Below are positions 5,780-7,852 of a stretch of DNA of 7,852 bases, piece by piece; position 1 is the stretch's first letter; the number at the start of each line of letters is the position of its first letter. The position numbers and the translations under genes were made by a program. This DNA comes from Chthoniobacter sp. (GTDB taxonomy: Bacteria > Verrucomicrobiota > Verrucomicrobiia > Chthoniobacterales > Chthoniobacteraceae), in assembly GCA_025352865.1 (NCBI GenBank), contig JANXSB010000136.1, positions 1-7,852 of the forward strand, in the 5' to 3' direction. Below the pieces are notes generated by a model that was not told where the DNA came from, made no database searches, and saw only the letters and a program-made list of their open reading frames with translations.

Positions 5780-6574
5780 ATGCCCGACTCCTCCAGCTCC
5801 ACCTCCTCATCCTCCTCCAGCACCCCCGGCCCTTCGCCCTCCACCTTCAACCAGGCCCAGCTCGCCGGCCTCGAAACCGCCGAACACATCGTCCAAAGCG
5901 CCCGCACCGAGCCCTACAAAACCGCCCTTGCCGCCCGCGAAATCACCACCGCCGTCACCGACCACCTCGCCGCCCTCTGCCTCAGCGCCCGCCAGCGCAC
6001 CGCCAAAGTCATCCGCGAGGAAACCGCCTCCGAGGTCCTCACCGCCCGCGCCGCCGGGAGCGGACGCGACCTCTTCATCCTCCTCCAGGACATCCAGGCC
6101 GCCGCCAAGCAGAAATACGCCCGGCGCGAACCCCTCCGCCTTCATGACTTCTTCATCGGCGATGACCTCGCCGCCAACCTCGCCACCCTCCACCAAAACG
6201 CCTTCAGCATCGCCGAAATCCTCACCCCGCAGACCGGCACCAACCTCGCCACCGCCCGCGACCAGCTCCCCGGCATCACCCTGGCAAAGATCGACACCCT
6301 CCGCGCCTTCCTCCACCTCCCGCCCACCGGCGGCTCCTCTTCCTCTTCCTCCACCACCACCTCGTCTTCGTCCTCCTCCTCCGGCGGCGGCGGTGTCACC
6401 CCGCCCGACAGCATCGCCGATGTCGATCTGCGCGACGCCATCCTCGCGGAAATCCTCGACCGCCGCATCGAAATCCAATTCGCCGCCGACGGCGAGTATC
6501 CCTACACCGACCCGCTCAACCACGAGGCCCGCCGCGCCTTCGAGCTGCCCCTGACCCGCCCTTACACGGCGTAG
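5780..6574 (+). CDS. Ser-tract two-domain protein of unknown function
   Basis: The product has 264 residues and no family I can name. It starts with a serine-rich leader (residues 3-22: MPD, then Ser/Thr and Pro). A helical, Ala-rich domain follows (about 23-181), with stretches such as LFILLQDIQAAAKQKYA and LRLHDFFIGDDL and a close in PGITLAKIDTLRAFL. A low-complexity linker of Ser, Thr, Ser and Gly tracts occupies 186-205. A small C-terminal domain (about 210-264) includes DLRDAILAEILDRRIEIQF. There is no signal peptide or membrane helix. A Shine-Dalgarno sequence precedes it, and codon choice is extremely C-rich. The serine tracts look like flexible linkers between globular parts. It leads a plus-strand set with the genes at 6781 and 7467. 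The TAG stop is immediately followed by a Ser/Glu-rich stretch in another frame, which may be its lost or shifted tail. Confidence 0.75.
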   Translation: MPDSSSSTSSSSSSTPGPSPSTFNQAQLAGLETAEHIVQSARTEPYKTALAAREITTAVTDHLAALCLSARQRTAKVIREETASEVLTARAAGSGRDLFILLQDIQAAAKQKYARREPLRLHDFFIGDDLAANLATLHQNAFSIAEILTPQTGTNLATARDQLPGITLAKIDTLRAFLHLPPTGGSSSSSSTTTSSSSSSSGGGGVTPPDSIADVDLRDAILAEILDRRIEIQFAADGEYPYTDPLNHEARRAFELPLTRPYTA

Positions 6575-6771
6575 CGCACATCGGCCGCCCGCTGCCCCCG
6601 TCCTCCTCCAGCCAGTCCGCCTCTTCCGAGTCCTCCGAGAGTTCCGACTCCTCCGAAAGTGAATCCTCCGAATCCAGCGACAGCCTTTCGAGCGGATCCA
6701 GCGAGGCTTCCCTCTCCAGCGAAAGCTCATCGAGCGAGTCGTCGGAATCGAGTGAAAGCAGCAGCATCTAA
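6575..6771 (+). other. Ser/Glu/Asp-rich reading frame with no start codon; possible frameshifted tail of the preceding gene
   Basis: From 6601 to the TAA at 6769-6771 one frame encodes about 56 residues that are mostly Ser with Glu and Asp (for example SASSESSESSDSSESESSES), ending in SSSI. The serines use TCC, AGC, TCG, AGT and TCA codons mixed together, so the peptide rather than the DNA is repetitive. That is evidence of selection on a translated product. The frame is open back to 6148 but contains no ATG, GTG or TTG. The gene ending at 6574 is one frame away: loss of one base, or a -1 ribosomal slip, before its TAG would join this tail to it. The next gene starts 9 bp after the TAA, as expected for an operon. 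Alternatives are a CTG start at 6592 or a dead remnant. Confidence 0.5.
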
Positions 6772-6780
6772 GACAAGCGT

Positions 6781-7416
6781 ATGAGCAATATCCCAATTCC
6801 AGACCTCTTCCTTTATACATTTCTGGCCATCTTTGTTTCATTGGCGGTTCTTACAGTCGGCTCCCTGCCCGGCTGGATAAAGATTCCAGAAACTTATCGC
6901 AAAAAGTTGTTCGCCACCTTGGTCCTCCAAGTCATTGGCTGTGTGGTTCTCTTTGCCAAGCAGACCTTTGACGCCAAGAACAAGCCCATCAATCCCATCG
7001 AGGACCGCGGCGCCTATCTCGACCTCCTCACTACGCATCCGTGGGAATGGCACTATAGCCCATTGAACTGGGTTACGTATGCCCACTTCAGAAAAGACGG
7101 CAAGAACGCAATCTCGTTTGAGGCGGAAACTTTCGTCAAGTGCGATCGGAAGGGTGTGGAAAGCAATGTCAAAATCTACAGTTGGAAAAGCGAAGCACCT
7201 ATCTTCAGTCCACGGCCCGGCGAGAATATGAGCATTCCCTGCACGCAAATAATTTTCCCAGCCGTCTCGGATGTAGTCAGCCCCACCTCCCGCCCGGCCG
7301 GCACTTATCATTTGACGGTCCAATTGCACTTGAGTAAGGCTTTGGTCGGCGATTACAGCATCATGGATGACAAACAGGGACCGATTACCGGGGGCATGGT
7401 TTTCACCCAGCGGTAG
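6781..7416 (+). CDS. Two-helix membrane protein with probable beta-rich domain, unknown function
   Basis: The product has 211 residues. Two transmembrane helices (about 9-29 and 43-59) are joined by a short loop (PGWIKIPETYRKK). A soluble domain without long helices follows from about 75 to 211, rich in alternating hydrophobic strands: ISFEAETFV, SNVKIYSW, GTYHLTVQLHL, then LVGDYSIMD (188-196) and GPITGGMVF (200-208). Two N-terminal helices plus a C-terminal beta domain ending in a G-x-Y...G-x-I pattern recall Cap15-type (2TM beta-barrel) effectors of CBASS defence. This is only a shape resemblance, and no cyclase gene is visible here. Base composition is clearly lower in GC and codon use more mixed than in the genes on its left, suggesting a separate origin. 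It has no clear Shine-Dalgarno sequence and lies 9 bp after the Ser-rich frame. Confidence 0.75.
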   Translation: MSNIPIPDLFLYTFLAIFVSLAVLTVGSLPGWIKIPETYRKKLFATLVLQVIGCVVLFAKQTFDAKNKPINPIEDRGAYLDLLTTHPWEWHYSPLNWVTYAHFRKDGKNAISFEAETFVKCDRKGVESNVKIYSWKSEAPIFSPRPGENMSIPCTQIIFPAVSDVVSPTSRPAGTYHLTVQLHLSKALVGDYSIMDDKQGPITGGMVFTQR

Positions 7417-7466
7417 GCGGAAGCCATCCCCACAAAGCACCATACTTCAAAAGAACCACCAATCCA

Positions 7467-7852
7467 ATGCCCGACGACGACCTTTCCAGCAGTTCATCCA
7501 GTGAGTCCAGCGAGTCCTCACACGGACCCGACAACCTAGCCGAAGCGGTGGCGGTCGGACAAAGCGCTCCCTTGCTTCCCGATGAGAATCCGAGTTCTTC
7601 CACCGCCCCGAATCCCCCGGCTCCTGCCGAAGCAGCAGGTGCCTCGTCATCATCTTCCTCTTCGGGGTCTCCAGACGCAGGGAGTTTTGGCCCGCCGTGG
7701 ACGACCGGCGCAGGGGGTTCATCCGCGAGTTCAGCCTCCTCGTCATCGGAAAGCTGCGATTATGAAGCGGACTACGCGATTTGGCGTGCTTACAAGACCG
7801 GCGGAACGGACAACGCCGGGAATCGCATTGAGCGGGTCTATGCGAAGGATCG
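7467..7852 (+). CDS. Ser-rich protein of unknown function (C-terminus outside window)
   Basis: 128 codons are visible, and the gene runs off the right edge. It starts MPDDD, then a tract of Ser with Glu (about residues 7-18). A Pro/Ala-rich stretch with more Ser tracts follows (about 68-75 and 90-101). Then begins what looks like a folded part, DYEADYAIWRAYKTGG near residues 104-119. The opening Met-Pro-Asp plus serine tract matches the protein at 5780, and the Ser-Ser-Glu pattern matches the frame ending at 6771. The serine codons are mixed, so the tracts are not a simple DNA repeat. There is no signal peptide or membrane helix in the visible part and no clear ribosome binding site. It lies 50 bp after the two-helix protein on the same strand. 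Confidence 0.7.
   Translation, partial: MPDDDLSSSSSSESSESSHGPDNLAEAVAVGQSAPLLPDENPSSSTAPNPPAPAEAAGASSSSSSSGSPDAGSFGPPWTTGAGGSSASSASSSSESCDYEADYAIWRAYKTGGTDNAGNRIERVYAKD

Noticed and set aside
5807..6841. Minus-strand frame of 344 codons, Gly/Glu-rich
   Set aside because: It is antisense to the Ser-tract gene. The Gly-rich composition mirrors the C-rich codons on the other strand.

Overview
The window is GC-rich for most of its length, with strong G/C third positions. Most genes lack a recognisable Shine-Dalgarno sequence, and intergenic DNA carries a palindromic repeat of the 'accacggattacacgg' type. Together with Ser-rich proteins and a LolA-like periplasmic protein, this suggests a Gram-negative bacterium of the PVC group, most likely Verrucomicrobiota. 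That assignment is an inference from style and family content; there is no rRNA or marker gene here.

Positions 1-4993 look like ordinary chromosome. A minus-strand signalling protein (1-602, C-terminus outside the window) joins a degenerate histidine-kinase dimerisation-like segment to a receiver domain. Next come an RppH-type Nudix hydrolase (minus) and a divergent membrane-anchored protein whose start codon overlaps that of the Nudix gene. A 140-bp nested palindromic element (1711-1850) separates this protein from a convergent two-gene unit. That unit is a PAP2 phosphatase followed by a GT39-type membrane glycosyltransferase, with ATGA-overlapping stop and start, probably acting on polyprenyl-phosphate-linked or lipid substrates. 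Divergent from the PAP2 gene is a secreted LolA/TP_0789-like protein (4289-4993). Several of these genes therefore relate to the cell envelope.

Positions 4994-7852 are accessory in character. A 786-bp region without a convincing gene holds a 14-unit, 21-bp periodic array (5195-5488), in which each unit has a conserved half and a variable half. A short perfect palindrome and a diverged direct duplication with an 18-bp identical core follow. Then come genes on the plus strand: a Ser-tract protein of unknown function (5780-6574); a Ser/Glu-rich reading frame in another frame with no start codon (to 6771); a lower-GC protein with two membrane helices and a probable beta-rich domain (6781-7416); and a second Ser-rich protein that leaves the window (7467-). 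The two Ser-rich proteins begin with the same Met-Pro-Asp followed by serine tracts, which points to a related set of genes. Their function is not recognisable from sequence alone. This cluster and the array before it are the most promising parts of the window for something undescribed.
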